Shown one piece after another: positions 17,355 through 25,693 of a stretch of DNA of 64,000 bases. The position numbers and the translations under genes are program-made. This DNA is from Georgenia sp. EYE_87 (GTDB lineage Bacteria; Actinomycetota; Actinomycetes; Actinomycetales; Actinomycetaceae). The DNA is taken from the NCBI RefSeq assembly GCF_023148685.1, contig NZ_JAHXNL010000001.1, positions 186,001 through 250,000 of the forward strand, read 5' to 3'. Positions within the stretch are counted from its first letter, which is position 1, and the number at the start of each line of letters is the position of its first letter. The notes under the pieces were generated by a model. The model saw only the letters and a program-made list of their open reading frames with translations, had not been told where the DNA came from and did not search any database.

Positions 17355-18356
17355 TCAGCCGAAGTAGCTCTCACAGGCGACGAGGTCGTTGTCGGCGTCG
17401 AGCCGGTGCACGTCCCCGTAGCCGGCCGCCCTCCAGTGGTCGAAGGTTGCCTGCGCCTCTGCCCAGGAAGAGAACTGCGGACAGTCCAGGTCCGGGGTGC
17501 GCGGCCGGACGAGCGAGGAGTCCGGTGCCGGTGCGGGCTGCGGCGCGGGCTTCGGTGCAGGCTTCGGTGCGCCCCGGCGCACGCCCAGAGTGTCTGCCGC
17601 GTCCCCGTTCCAGTCGCCGACCAGGGTGGTGTCAGTCACCCGGCCGTAGGCGATGGTCCGGTCGGCCTGCCCGCCCGAGAAGTCGTCGGAGACGTAATAC
17701 GTGCTGCCGCGGCGCACGGTGGGGGTGTCGACGCCGTCCCCGTTCCAGTCACCGATGAACACGGCGTCGGTGGCTCGGCCGTAGACCACGGTCCGGTCCG
17801 CGTTGCCGCCGGCAAGGCTGTTCTTGAAGTAGTACGTGCTGCCCCGACGGACCCCGAGGGTGTCCCTGCCGTCGCCGTCCCAGTCGCCGACCACGACCGT
17901 GTCGCCGGCCCGTCCGTACACGAGGACCTGGTCGGCTGCACCCCCGGCGAGGCTGTTCTTGATGTGGTAGACGTTGCCGCGGCGCACGGCGGGGGTGTCG
18001 ACGCCGTCGTCGTCCCAGTCGCCCATCAGCACCGTGTCGCCGGCCCGGCCGTACACGACGACGTTGTCGGCGCTGCCGCCGCTCTGGCGGTTGGTGAAGT
18101 AGTAGGTGCTGCCGCGTCGGACGGCGAGAGTGTCGACGTTGTCGGCGTTCCAGTCGCCCACGTACACGCGGTCGTCGGTGCGTCCGTACACGAAGACCCG
18201 GTTCGCGCTGCCGCTCCAGGAGTCGTTCAGGTAGTACTCGTTCCCGTATCCGCCGATCTCGGCGCCCTTGGCCGACGCAGGCTGCGCACCCGCCGCAGCG
18301 ACCGCCGCCACGACGGCACCCGTCACCAAGGCACGCCTGAGGTTCTTCGCTCGCAT
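17355..18356 (-). CDS. Secreted repeat protein with C-terminal Excalibur domain
   Basis: A 333-residue protein with a Sec signal peptide (basic start, then an alanine/valine-rich core ending in ASA near residue 30). Five tandem units of 45 residues follow, each centred on GDW(N/D)xDxxDTxxVRRG and YGRxxD; the DxDxD-like loops suggest calcium-binding, propeller-like blades. A proline/alanine/lysine hinge (APKPAPKPAPQPAPAP) leads to an Excalibur domain (DLDCPQFSSWAEAQATF, ending DADNDLVACESYFG). GGGAGAG lies upstream of ATG 18356. Likely an extracellular, wall-associated protein. Confidence 0.85.
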   Translation of the reverse strand: MRAKNLRRALVTGAVVAAVAAAGAQPASAKGAEIGGYGNEYYLNDSWSGSANRVFVYGRTDDRVYVGDWNADNVDTLAVRRGSTYYFTNRQSGGSADNVVVYGRAGDTVLMGDWDDDGVDTPAVRRGNVYHIKNSLAGGAADQVLVYGRAGDTVVVGDWDGDGRDTLGVRRGSTYYFKNSLAGGNADRTVVYGRATDAVFIGDWNGDGVDTPTVRRGSTYYVSDDFSGGQADRTIAYGRVTDTTLVGDWNGDAADTLGVRRGAPKPAPKPAPQPAPAPDSSLVRPRTPDLDCPQFSSWAEAQATFDHWRAAGYGDVHRLDADNDLVACESYFG

Positions 18357-18522
18357 GTCTTCTCTCCCACGCGCACCCTCGCGCGCCCATGTCTGAGCCA
18401 GCATCGACGCCAGCCTCGTTCCAGGAGGCTATGCCCGCACCGCGAGAGTTCGTGCTGGAACGGAGGCCTTTTCGAGCGTGAGAGAGCTCGGGCCCCGGTC
18501 GCTGACGGGGACCCCTCCGGAC

Positions 18523-19737
18523 TCACTCGATGTGTACGGACTCCCTCTCCGTCGCGCGGCCAGGGCTCGTGGCCCACCACTCCTTCACCGCTGCCCAGAC
18601 GACGGCGGTGATGGGCACCGACAGCAGGGCACCGACGATGCCGGAGAGGATCGTCCCTGCGGTGAGGGCGAACAGGATCACCAGCGGGTGCAGCGAGAGG
18701 GTCCTGCCGATGACGACCGGGGCCAGGAAGTCGCCCTCGAGCTGGTTCACCGCTACGACCACCGCGACGACGATCAGCGCAGCCACCGGGCCGTTGGCCA
18801 CCAGCGCGATCAGTGCCGCGAGCACGCCGGCCAGCGTGGCCCCGATGAGCGGGATGAACGCCCCCAGGAAGACGATCGTCGCCAGCGGCAGCACCAGGGG
18901 CACACCGATGATCAGCAGCGCGACGCCGATGACGACCGCGTCAACGGTGGCGACGATCGCCGTCCCGCGTACGTAACCGCCCAGGACGTCGACGGAGCGC
19001 CGGCCCATGCGCCAGGTGCGCTCCTGGGTGGTGCGGTCGAGCGGCTGGACGAGGAACGAGAAGATCCGGCGCCCGTCCTTCAAGAGGAAGAACAGGACGA
19101 CGAGGCCGAGCAGCAGGCCCGCCACGACCTCGAACGCGGCGGTCGCGCCGGCCACCGCGCCGCCCTGGACCTGGTCGCTGGTGAGGAAGTCGATCACGGC
19201 CTGCCGGGCGGCGCTGATCTGCTCGTCGGTGATGCCGAGGGGCCCCTCGGTCAGGTACGCCTGGAGCTCGTCGAGGCCTTCGGTCGCACCCTGGACGAGC
19301 TGGTCCGACTCGTCGCGGATCTCGCGGCCGACCAGCCAGAGCACCACGCTGAGCCCGCCGACGCCGGCGATGAGGGTGGTCCAGGTGGCCAGGGCGTTCG
19401 GCCAGCCCTTGCGGCGGAGGAACCGGACGGCCGGGCTGAGCGCCGCGGCCAGGACGATGGCGATCAGGAGCGGGATGACGAGCAGCTTCAGCTGCCGGAG
19501 CGCGATGACCGCGCAGGTGAGCACCGCGAGGATCAGCAGCACCTGCGCGCTGCGGATCGCGGCCCGCCCCAGGCTGTCCGTCCACGGGCTGCGCCGGGCA
19601 CGTTGCCACCCGGCGGGCGGCACGGCGGCGGACCGCGGGAGCGGGGCTCCGGCGTCGTCCGGGCGTGCCCCGCGCGCCGGGTTGCCGCGAGCCGCGGTCC
19701 TGTCTCGGTCGCCGCCGATTCGCCATCGCATCTGCAC
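18523..19737 (-). CDS. AI-2E family transporter (permease)
   Basis: A 404-residue permease with about eight membrane spans and the family's C-terminal signatures (FIPLIGATLAGVLAALIAL; NQLEGDFLAPVVIGRTLSLHP). The family (PF01594) includes exporters with varied or unknown substrates, so a role in AI-2 signalling should not be assumed. The first 55 residues are a basic, disordered extension. GTG 19737 and ATG 19731 are both possible starts. A second family member is at 33718-35073. Confidence 0.87.
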   Translation of the reverse strand: MQMRWRIGGDRDRTAARGNPARGARPDDAGAPLPRSAAVPPAGWQRARRSPWTDSLGRAAIRSAQVLLILAVLTCAVIALRQLKLLVIPLLIAIVLAAALSPAVRFLRRKGWPNALATWTTLIAGVGGLSVVLWLVGREIRDESDQLVQGATEGLDELQAYLTEGPLGITDEQISAARQAVIDFLTSDQVQGGAVAGATAAFEVVAGLLLGLVVLFFLLKDGRRIFSFLVQPLDRTTQERTWRMGRRSVDVLGGYVRGTAIVATVDAVVIGVALLIIGVPLVLPLATIVFLGAFIPLIGATLAGVLAALIALVANGPVAALIVVAVVVAVNQLEGDFLAPVVIGRTLSLHPLVILFALTAGTILSGIVGALLSVPITAVVWAAVKEWWATSPGRATERESVHIE

Positions 19738-19845
19738 AAGATTGCATGCGGGCCGCGCACGGGCACGCGGTGCGCGGCTTGGCCCTCGCCCGGTGCACGT
19801 ACGCCGGGGCGCCGCGGCTCACCGCCGCGGCGCCCCGGAGCTTCG

Positions 19846-21255
19846 TCAGCCGAGCAGGTCGAACAGCGAGATGGAGCCCACCCCGAAGATCGCGACGGCG
19901 GAGATCACCAGCAGGACCATGAACCCGGGGCCGTCCTTGACCCGCGGATCCGTCTGCGTGCGGGAGAGGTGCAGGGTGGCCACGGCGACGCCCATGAGGA
20001 ACAGGGCGTTGAGGATCCCGGCGATGATGACGAGCGCCAACGGGGAGTTGGCGAGAACACCCAGCGTGCCCCACGTGATCGGCAGGACGATCATGATCAC
20101 GCGCATCCACCGGTCGCGTACGACCATGTCCCTCCAGTCGAAGGCGCCGAAGACCGACAGGGTGTTCGCCACCTGGCGGCCCAGGCTGGGGACGTTGGCG
20201 AGGATGGTCTTGAACAGCGCCACCCCGGCGCCGACGAGGAACAGCGTGCCGCCCCACCGGCCGACCGTGGAGGAGAAGATGCCCGAGATGACCTCCATCA
20301 CCTGGGTGCCCTCGGGCTGGAGACCCTGCGGGTGCAGGACCGCGGCACCGAGCATGTAGAAGGCGGCGGTGGAGAGGGTGTAGACGCCCCACGACACCCA
20401 CGCGTCGAGCTTCATCACCTTGATCCAGCCGCGCGCGCGGCCGACCCAGCTCTCCGAGCCGTCGTTCGGCCCGGTCCAGGCGGCGTAGCCCTTCTCGACC
20501 ACCCAGTAGGTGTAGGCGGTGATCTCGCCGGCGCCGACGCCGGTCATGCCGAACATGGACAGCGCGACGCCCATGGCGCCCGCCGCGACCTGGAAGCGCA
20601 GACCGTCCGCGAGGTCGGCGCCGCTCCAGGCGAACTCGGTGTACTGGACGAGGAACACCACGGCGACCGCGAACAGCGTGACGAGCATGACCATCCACGT
20701 GGAGATGTTCTCGACGATCTCGTAGCGGTTCGCGAGGTGGATGCCGATCGCGACGACCACGAGGATCGCGACCCAGCTGCCGATCGAGACGATCGCGAAC
20801 GGGTCGCCCCCGATGGGGAGCAGCATGGAGAACGCCAGTGCGGCACCGCTGATGACGCCGGCCTGGCCGATCAGGAACTGCAGGAACATGAGCAGCACGA
20901 GCCAGGCCATCCAGCCGCGGCCCAGGAACTTCGGCGGCACGTCGGCGTAGCCGGTGATGGCCGGCTTGCCGGTCGAGATCGACCAGCGGGCCAGCTCGAC
21001 CTGGACCCACACCTTGACGAACGTGGAGACCAGGATGAGCCAGAACAGCATGAAGCCGACCCTGGCTCCGAGCGCGGTGGCGGTGAGCAGCTCGCCGGAG
21101 CCGACGACGGCGGCGCTGGTGATCATGCCGGGGCCGAGGAACTTCAGGCGGCCCCGCAACGTCGTCGGGGGTGCCTGGACGTTGGCCGGATCCAGCACGT
21201 AGGGATCCAGGCTCCTGTCCAGGCTCGTCGTGCGTTCGGCGGTCTGTGTGGTCAT
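19846..21255 (-). CDS. Nramp-family transporter with altered metal-binding motifs
   Basis: A 469-residue protein with about eleven membrane spans and clear Nramp-family similarity at the first span (LGPGMITSAAVVGSGELL). The canonical DPGN of span 1 is replaced by GSGE (residues 52-55), and the span 6 motif normally carrying MPH reads FGMTGVGAGEITAY. Those two motifs coordinate Mn2+/Fe2+ in true Nramp proteins. The substrate is thus probably not a standard transition metal. It is divergently arranged with the DsbA-like gene, with a 267-bp shared upstream region. Confidence 0.85.
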   Translation of the reverse strand: MTTQTAERTTSLDRSLDPYVLDPANVQAPPTTLRGRLKFLGPGMITSAAVVGSGELLTATALGARVGFMLFWLILVSTFVKVWVQVELARWSISTGKPAITGYADVPPKFLGRGWMAWLVLLMFLQFLIGQAGVISGAALAFSMLLPIGGDPFAIVSIGSWVAILVVVAIGIHLANRYEIVENISTWMVMLVTLFAVAVVFLVQYTEFAWSGADLADGLRFQVAAGAMGVALSMFGMTGVGAGEITAYTYWVVEKGYAAWTGPNDGSESWVGRARGWIKVMKLDAWVSWGVYTLSTAAFYMLGAAVLHPQGLQPEGTQVMEVISGIFSSTVGRWGGTLFLVGAGVALFKTILANVPSLGRQVANTLSVFGAFDWRDMVVRDRWMRVIMIVLPITWGTLGVLANSPLALVIIAGILNALFLMGVAVATLHLSRTQTDPRVKDGPGFMVLLVISAVAIFGVGSISLFDLLG

Positions 21256-21461
21256 CGTCGGCCTCTCGGTCGTCGCTCGGCGCGGGAGCGTGTCAGCTGT
21301 CCGGGCCGCTCACCATCGCGGGGCGACGGAGCCCCGGGGGAACGGCCCGGTGAGGATAGGCAGTGGCGCGGGTCACCTGACGAAACGTTGCCGCTTGTTG
21401 CCGCCCGACCCCGACCGGAACGTGCGGTGAGGCAGGGCGGACCTTCGTCCCGCCCCAGGGC

Positions 21462-21476
21462 GGCACATATCGGACA
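21462..21476 (+). promoter_or_regulatory. Second copy of the ACATATCGGACA motif
   Basis: GGCACATATCGGACA shares its last 12 bases with the motif at 14324-14335. It lies about 45 nt before the DsbA-like start in the Nramp/DsbA intergenic region. It may be a shared operator. Confidence 0.35.
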
Positions 21477-21522
21477 TCCTTCTTGGGACAGTCCCGCAAC
21501 CGCCCGACGAAGGGTTCTTTCG

Positions 21523-22332
21523 ATGAGCACCACCAGCGCCCGGCCCCCACGTACCCGGGAGCGCGACGCCGCCCGCGAGAAGGCGCTGGCGCTGCGCGCC
21601 GAGCACGAGCGGCAGGCACGCCGCAACCGTCGGCTTCTCGTCGGCGGCGTGCTCGCGTTCATCGTGGTCGTCGCCGTGGCGGTGACCGCGATCGTCGTCC
21701 AGGGCAGCAAGAGCCTGCTCGCGAGCGTCGCCGAGCTACCGGCCCACGTCACCGAGGAGGGCGCCGTCACGATCGGCGCCGACCTCGTCGCCGGCGGGAC
21801 GAACGCCGACGCGCCGGTCGTCGACGTCTACTTCGACTACACCTGCAGCTACTGCGGGCAGTTCGAGGAGATCAACGCCGACGACCTCGAGGAGGCCGCC
21901 CGCGCGGGTGACGTGACGCTGGCCCTGCACCCGGTGTCGATCCTCGACCGGTCCGGCGACTTCTCGGCCTTCTCGGGCCGTGCGGCCGAGGCCGCGGTGG
22001 TGGTCGCCGACGGCGCCCCCGAGGCTTTCCTGGACTTCCACGACGCGATGTTCGCCCTGTGGGGCGACGCCGTGGCGGCCGGTGCCGCCGAGGGCGGGGA
22101 CGGCGCCGGCGAGCCGACGGACGACGACATCGCGGCCGCGGCTCTCGCGGCGGGCGTCCCCCAGGACGTGGTCGACCGATTCACCGAGGACCGCTACACC
22201 GAGTGGGTCGACGCGAACACGGCTCAGTTCGCCCGCGACGGCTTCACCGGGACCCCGACCGTGCTGGTGGACGGCGAGCCGTTCCAGGGCTGGCAGGAGC
22301 CGGACGCCCTGCTGGCCGCGGCCCAGGACTAG
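21523..22332 (+). CDS. Membrane-anchored DsbA-like thioredoxin-fold protein
   Basis: A 269-residue protein with a long charged cytoplasmic N-terminus, one membrane span (residues about 39-60) and an extracytoplasmic thioredoxin-like domain. The active-site CSYC lies at residues 108-111 (VYFDYTCSYCGQF) and the cis-proline loop reads GTPTVLVDG. Such proteins form or rearrange disulfides in exported proteins and act with VKOR or DsbB-like partners in Actinobacteria. ATG 21523 agrees with the start of the basic segment. An acidic/glycine-rich insert lies in the helical part. Confidence 0.88.
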   Translation: MSTTSARPPRTRERDAAREKALALRAEHERQARRNRRLLVGGVLAFIVVVAVAVTAIVVQGSKSLLASVAELPAHVTEEGAVTIGADLVAGGTNADAPVVDVYFDYTCSYCGQFEEINADDLEEAARAGDVTLALHPVSILDRSGDFSAFSGRAAEAAVVVADGAPEAFLDFHDAMFALWGDAVAAGAAEGGDGAGEPTDDDIAAAALAAGVPQDVVDRFTEDRYTEWVDANTAQFARDGFTGTPTVLVDGEPFQGWQEPDALLAAAQD

Positions 22333-22365
22333 CGGCCGCGGCAGGCAGACCCTCCGGACCGGAAG

Positions 22366-22400
22366 GCGGACCCGGCGGACCCTCGGTCCGTCGGGTCCGC
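22366..22400. terminator. 16-bp hairpin between DsbA-like and cyclase genes
   Basis: The arms at 22366-22381 and 22385-22400 pair over 16 bp with one G-U and a 3-nt CTC loop. It lies 34 nt after the DsbA-like stop and 65 nt before the cyclase start. It could end the first transcript; the lack of a T-tract leaves a regulatory role open. Confidence 0.5.
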
Positions 22401-22464
22401 TATGTTCGCCGTCACACCGTGCCGTCACCCGCCGCGCCGAGCGCGCCGACCCGCTGGAGCAACG

Positions 22465-23235
22465 ATGCCCGTGCTGACCGACCTCGTCGCCGCCCTGTCC
22501 GCCGGTTCCGTCCGGGTCGTCGACCTGACGGCGCCCCTCGCCGACACCACCCCGGTGCTGGAGCTGCCCGAGAACTTCGGCCAGACCGCCCAATTCCAGC
22601 TCGAGGAGATCAGCCGGTACGACGACCGCGGACCGGCCTGGTACTGGAACAACTTCCGCACCGGCGAGCACACCGGCACCCACTTCGACGCGCCCAGCCA
22701 CTGGGTCACCGGCCAGGGCAAGGACCACGTCGACGCCGTCCCGCCGCGCGCCTTCGTCGCTCCCGCGGTGGTCCTGGACGTCACCGACCGCGTCGCCGAG
22801 AACCCTGACTTCCTTATCGAGGTGGCGGACGTCGAGGCCTTCGTCGCCGAGCACGGCCCGCTGCCCGAGGGCGGCTGGCTGCTGTGCCGCACCGGCTGGT
22901 CCGCCCGGGTGACGCAGGAGGAGATGATCAACAACACCGAGACCGGTCCGACCAGCCCCGGCCTGTCCGCCGAGTGCGCGCGCTGGGTGGCGGAGGCCTC
23001 CCCGCTGCAGGGCATCGGCGTGGAGACCGTCGGGACCGACGCCGGAGCCGCACACTCCTTCGAACCCGCCTTCCCGTGCCACTCCTTCCTGCTCGGCGCC
23101 GGCAAGTACGGCCTCGCGCAGCTGCAGAACCTCGACCAGCTCCCGCCCACCGGTGCGGTCGTGGTCGCGACGCCGCTGAGGATCGTGGGCGGGTCCGGCT
23201 CGCCGGTGCGGGCGGTCGCGCTGGTCGAGGACTGA
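22465..23235 (+). CDS. Cyclase family protein (kynurenine formamidase-like metal hydrolase)
   Basis: A 256-residue member of the cyclase/KynB fold (PF04199). The metal-binding signature HTGTHFDAPSH is at residues 69-79, and further ligands are probably in FEPAFPCHSFLLG. Family members hydrolyse cyclic or amide bonds, for example N-formylkynurenine or isatin. ATG 22465 has GGAG 6 nt upstream. The next gene starts 1 nt after its stop, so its product probably acts with the ThDP enzyme. Nearby tryptophan-catabolic genes are absent, so a kynurenine role is not supported. Confidence 0.86.
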   Translation: MPVLTDLVAALSAGSVRVVDLTAPLADTTPVLELPENFGQTAQFQLEEISRYDDRGPAWYWNNFRTGEHTGTHFDAPSHWVTGQGKDHVDAVPPRAFVAPAVVLDVTDRVAENPDFLIEVADVEAFVAEHGPLPEGGWLLCRTGWSARVTQEEMINNTETGPTSPGLSAECARWVAEASPLQGIGVETVGTDAGAAHSFEPAFPCHSFLLGAGKYGLAQLQNLDQLPPTGAVVVATPLRIVGGSGSPVRAVALVED

Positions 23236-23236
23236 C

Positions 23237-24901
23237 GTGCGGGTCAGCGAGGCGGTCGGGCGGGCCCTGGTCGACGTCGGCGTCGACCACGTCTTCGGCG
23301 TCGTCGGCTCCGGCAACTTCCACCTCACCAACGCGATGGTGGCCGCGGGCGCCACGTTCGTGCCCGCCCGGCACGAGGGCGGCGCCGCCACCATGGCCGA
23401 CGCGTTCGCCCGCACCGCCGGCCGCCCCGCCGCCCTGAGCGTGCACCAGGGCTGCGGGCTGACCAACGCGATGACCGGCATCGCCGAGGCCGCCAAGAGC
23501 CGCACGCCCCTGGTGGTGCTGGCGCCGGAGGCCACCTCGCCCACCTCGAACTTCGCCGTCGACCAGGACGCCCTGGCCCGCGCCGTCGGCGCGGTCCCGG
23601 TCCGGCTCACCGCGGCCGGCTCCGCCGCCGAAGAGACGGCCAGCGCCGTCGCCACGGCCCTGCACGGGCGGCGGACCGTGGTCCTCAATCTGCCGCTGGA
23701 CCTCCTGGGGGCCGAAGCCCCGGAGCGGACGCCCGTCCGCCTGCCCGCCGCGCCGCCGCCCGTGGAGCCGGCGGCGGACCACGTCGCGCGGCTCGCCGCG
23801 CTCCTGCGCGGGGCCGAGCGCCCGGTCTTCGTCGCCGGCCGCGGCGCACGCACGCCGGCCGCGCGCGACGCGCTTGCCGCCCTGGGGCAGAGGTGCGGGG
23901 CGCTGCTGGCCACCTCCGCCGTCGCCAAGGGCCTCTTCCACGACGAGGCGTACTCCCTCGACGTCGCCGGGGGCTTCTCCTCGCCGCTCGCCGCGGAGCT
24001 GATCCGCGGCGCCGACCTCGTGGTCGGCTGGGGCTGCGCGCTGAACATGTGGACCATGCGCCACGGCGCCCTGATCGGGCCGGGCGCGGCCGTCGTCCAG
24101 GTCGACGACACCGCCGAGGCGCTCGGCGCCCACCGCTCGCTGACCCTGGGGGTGCTCGGCGACGTCGCCGGCACCGCGGCGGCGGTGCTGGCCGAGCTGG
24201 GCACCGCCGCCCCGGACGGCGCGGCCCCGGCGGGGTATCGCACCGCGGCCGTGCGCGAGGCGCTGACCGACCGGCTGCCCTGGCGCACGGTGCCGTACGA
24301 GGACCGCGGCGGCACGGACGCGGCGGGGGAGCGGCGGATCGACCCGCGCACCCTCACCGCGGCGCTGGACGACCTGCTGCCGGCCGAGCGGGTCGTCGCC
24401 GTCGACTCGGGGAACTTCATGGGCTACCCGAGCATGTACCTCTCGGTGCCGGACGAGGAGGGCTTCTGCTTCACCCAGGCGTTCCAGTCCGTCGGCCTGG
24501 GCCTGGCCTCGGCGGTGGGCGCGGCCCTGGCCCGGCCGGACCGGCTGCCCGTCGCGGCCCTGGGCGACGGCGGGGCGCTCATGGGCGCGGCCGAGCTGGA
24601 CACGGTGCGCCGGCTCGGGCTGCCCATGGTCGTGGTCGTCTACAACGACGACGCCTACGGCGCGGAGGTGCACCACTTCGGCCCGGACGGCGACGACCTC
24701 GGCATCGTCACCTTCCCGCCGACGGACATCGCCGCGGTCGGCCGCGGGTACGGGTTCACGGCCGTGACCGTGCGCGGACCGGAGGATCTCGGGGGCGTCG
24801 AGGCCTGGCTGGCGGGCCCGCGGGAGACCCCGCTGCTCGTCGACGCCAAGGTGCGCGCCGACGAGCCGGCCTGGTGGCTGGCGGAGGCCTTCGGGCACTG
24901 A
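23237..24901 (+). CDS. Thiamine diphosphate-dependent enzyme (acetolactate synthase-like)
   Basis: A 554-residue member of the ALS/benzoylformate decarboxylase superfamily. The catalytic glutamate is E47 (PARHEGGAATMADAFA), the middle domain follows (about 195-310), and the ThDP/Mg motif GDGGALMGAAELDTV ending in NDDAYGAE lies in the last third. It probably decarboxylates or ligates a 2-keto acid. Amino acid synthesis is unlikely because no small subunit (ilvH) or ilvC is near. It is translationally linked to the cyclase-family hydrolase and forms a two-gene catabolic operon. Confidence 0.87.
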   Translation: MRVSEAVGRALVDVGVDHVFGVVGSGNFHLTNAMVAAGATFVPARHEGGAATMADAFARTAGRPAALSVHQGCGLTNAMTGIAEAAKSRTPLVVLAPEATSPTSNFAVDQDALARAVGAVPVRLTAAGSAAEETASAVATALHGRRTVVLNLPLDLLGAEAPERTPVRLPAAPPPVEPAADHVARLAALLRGAERPVFVAGRGARTPAARDALAALGQRCGALLATSAVAKGLFHDEAYSLDVAGGFSSPLAAELIRGADLVVGWGCALNMWTMRHGALIGPGAAVVQVDDTAEALGAHRSLTLGVLGDVAGTAAAVLAELGTAAPDGAAPAGYRTAAVREALTDRLPWRTVPYEDRGGTDAAGERRIDPRTLTAALDDLLPAERVVAVDSGNFMGYPSMYLSVPDEEGFCFTQAFQSVGLGLASAVGAALARPDRLPVAALGDGGALMGAAELDTVRRLGLPMVVVVYNDDAYGAEVHHFGPDGDDLGIVTFPPTDIAAVGRGYGFTAVTVRGPEDLGGVEAWLAGPRETPLLVDAKVRADEPAWWLAEAFGH

Positions 24902-24926
24902 GCCGGGACTCCGCCGCGACCGAGCC

Positions 24927-25568
24927 TCAGATCTCGGGGCCGTTCACCGTGGGCGGGCACGCCTCGAGCATGTGCTCCTCGCGGGTGAAGAACGCGACCT
25001 CGGGGTACGCCGCCCTGATCCTGCCGATGTCGACCGGGGCGCCCTCGACCGGCGTGAACCCGTCGACTGGCACGCGGCCGGAGGCTTCGCGGGGAGCGTG
25101 CCGGCCGGGCGCCGGCGCGCCGGGGCCTTGCGGGACCTCGGCCTCTCGGGACGCGTTCGCGCCCCGTGCCGTGCCCGGCACCAGGAGCGCGAGGATCCGG
25201 GCCTTCTCCGCGCGGAACCCCGCGGTGCCGAGGACCACCCGGCCGTACCCCTCGATCACCCCGGAGATCCGGCGGGACGTCGAGTACGGGTCCTCGCGGT
25301 AGTACGCGTAGAACCCGCAGGTGCAGCCCTGGAGGCCGTGCCCGGTGCCGATCTCGCGCCCGGACGCGGCCCGCACGGTGATCCGCCCGTCCGGCAGCCG
25401 GACGACGACGCCGCCGTCGTGGAGGCACGACGCGCGGTTCTCGCCCGGGTGCCAGACCTGGCTGTAGTACAGCCCGGTGAGCAGGCCGCCGGCGGTCACG
25501 CCGAAGGACCGGCGACCCCGGACCGAGCCCAGCACGAGGGCGGGTCCCCCGAACTCCTCGGGCTCCAT
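24927..25568 (-). CDS. Uncharacterised protein with CTCGFYAYY motif
   Basis: A 213-residue soluble protein. The N-terminal half has strands like VLGSVRGRRSFGVTAGGLLTGLYYSQVW and HDGGVVVRL, then the motif GLQGCTCGFYAYYRED and a segment RISGVIEGYGRVVLGTAGFRAEKARI. Proteins with this CxCGFYA and GVxxxxGRVVxGxxGFRAExARI build occur widely in Actinobacteria; I know no function. The two cysteines plus histidines upstream could bind zinc. The start is 2 nt after the stop of the 40-residue gene, so the two are an operon. Confidence 0.72.
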   Translation of the reverse strand: MEPEEFGGPALVLGSVRGRRSFGVTAGGLLTGLYYSQVWHPGENRASCLHDGGVVVRLPDGRITVRAASGREIGTGHGLQGCTCGFYAYYREDPYSTSRRISGVIEGYGRVVLGTAGFRAEKARILALLVPGTARGANASREAEVPQGPGAPAPGRHAPREASGRVPVDGFTPVEGAPVDIGRIRAAYPEVAFFTREEHMLEACPPTVNGPEI

Positions 25569-25570
25569 CG

Positions 25571-25693
25571 TCAGGCCGGGACCTCGTCGGGTGCCGGCAG
25601 TGGCTCCGGGACCGGGACCTCCTTGGGCAGGGGCTCGAGCTCGATCTCCTCCTCCTCCTCGCCGATGTCGCCCAGCCGCGGGTTCTCAGCCAT
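25571..25693 (-). CDS. 40-residue acidic proline-rich protein
   Basis: A very short gene encoding MAENPRLGDIGEEEEEIE followed by a region of alternating acidic and proline residues (LPKEVPVPEPLPAPDEVPA). GGGAGGAG sits about 9 nt before the ATG, a strong ribosome-binding site, and the next gene starts 2 nt after the stop, so translation is well supported. There are no cysteines and no membrane span, and it is not an obvious RiPP precursor. It may be a small partner or regulator of the CGFY-motif protein; this is inference. Confidence 0.7.
   Translation of the reverse strand: MAENPRLGDIGEEEEEIELEPLPKEVPVPEPLPAPDEVPA

Noticed and set aside
17580-18240. CRISPR-like repeats
   Set aside because: The 135-bp periodicity is in-frame coding for GDW protein repeats, with varied DNA, no spacers and no cas genes.
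18523-19737. Quorum-sensing AI-2 exporter role for the AI-2E proteins
   Set aside because: The family name is broad; no luxS or lsr gene is in the window, and members have other substrates.
18478-21500. Very long + strand open frame running through the AI-2E and Nramp genes
   Set aside because: The product is a charged low-complexity sequence, while the - strand holds two clear membrane transporters.
21256-21522. Possible metal or guanidine riboswitch upstream of the Nramp-family gene
   Set aside because: The region has GC-rich hairpins and a CCGAGAGG sequence, but the conserved cores of the yybP-ykoY, M-box or ykkC classes are not present.
22465-23235. Kynurenine formamidase (kynB) as a firm name
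   Set aside because: The HTGTHFDAPSH motif fits the whole cyclase family, and no kynureninase or dioxygenase gene is near.
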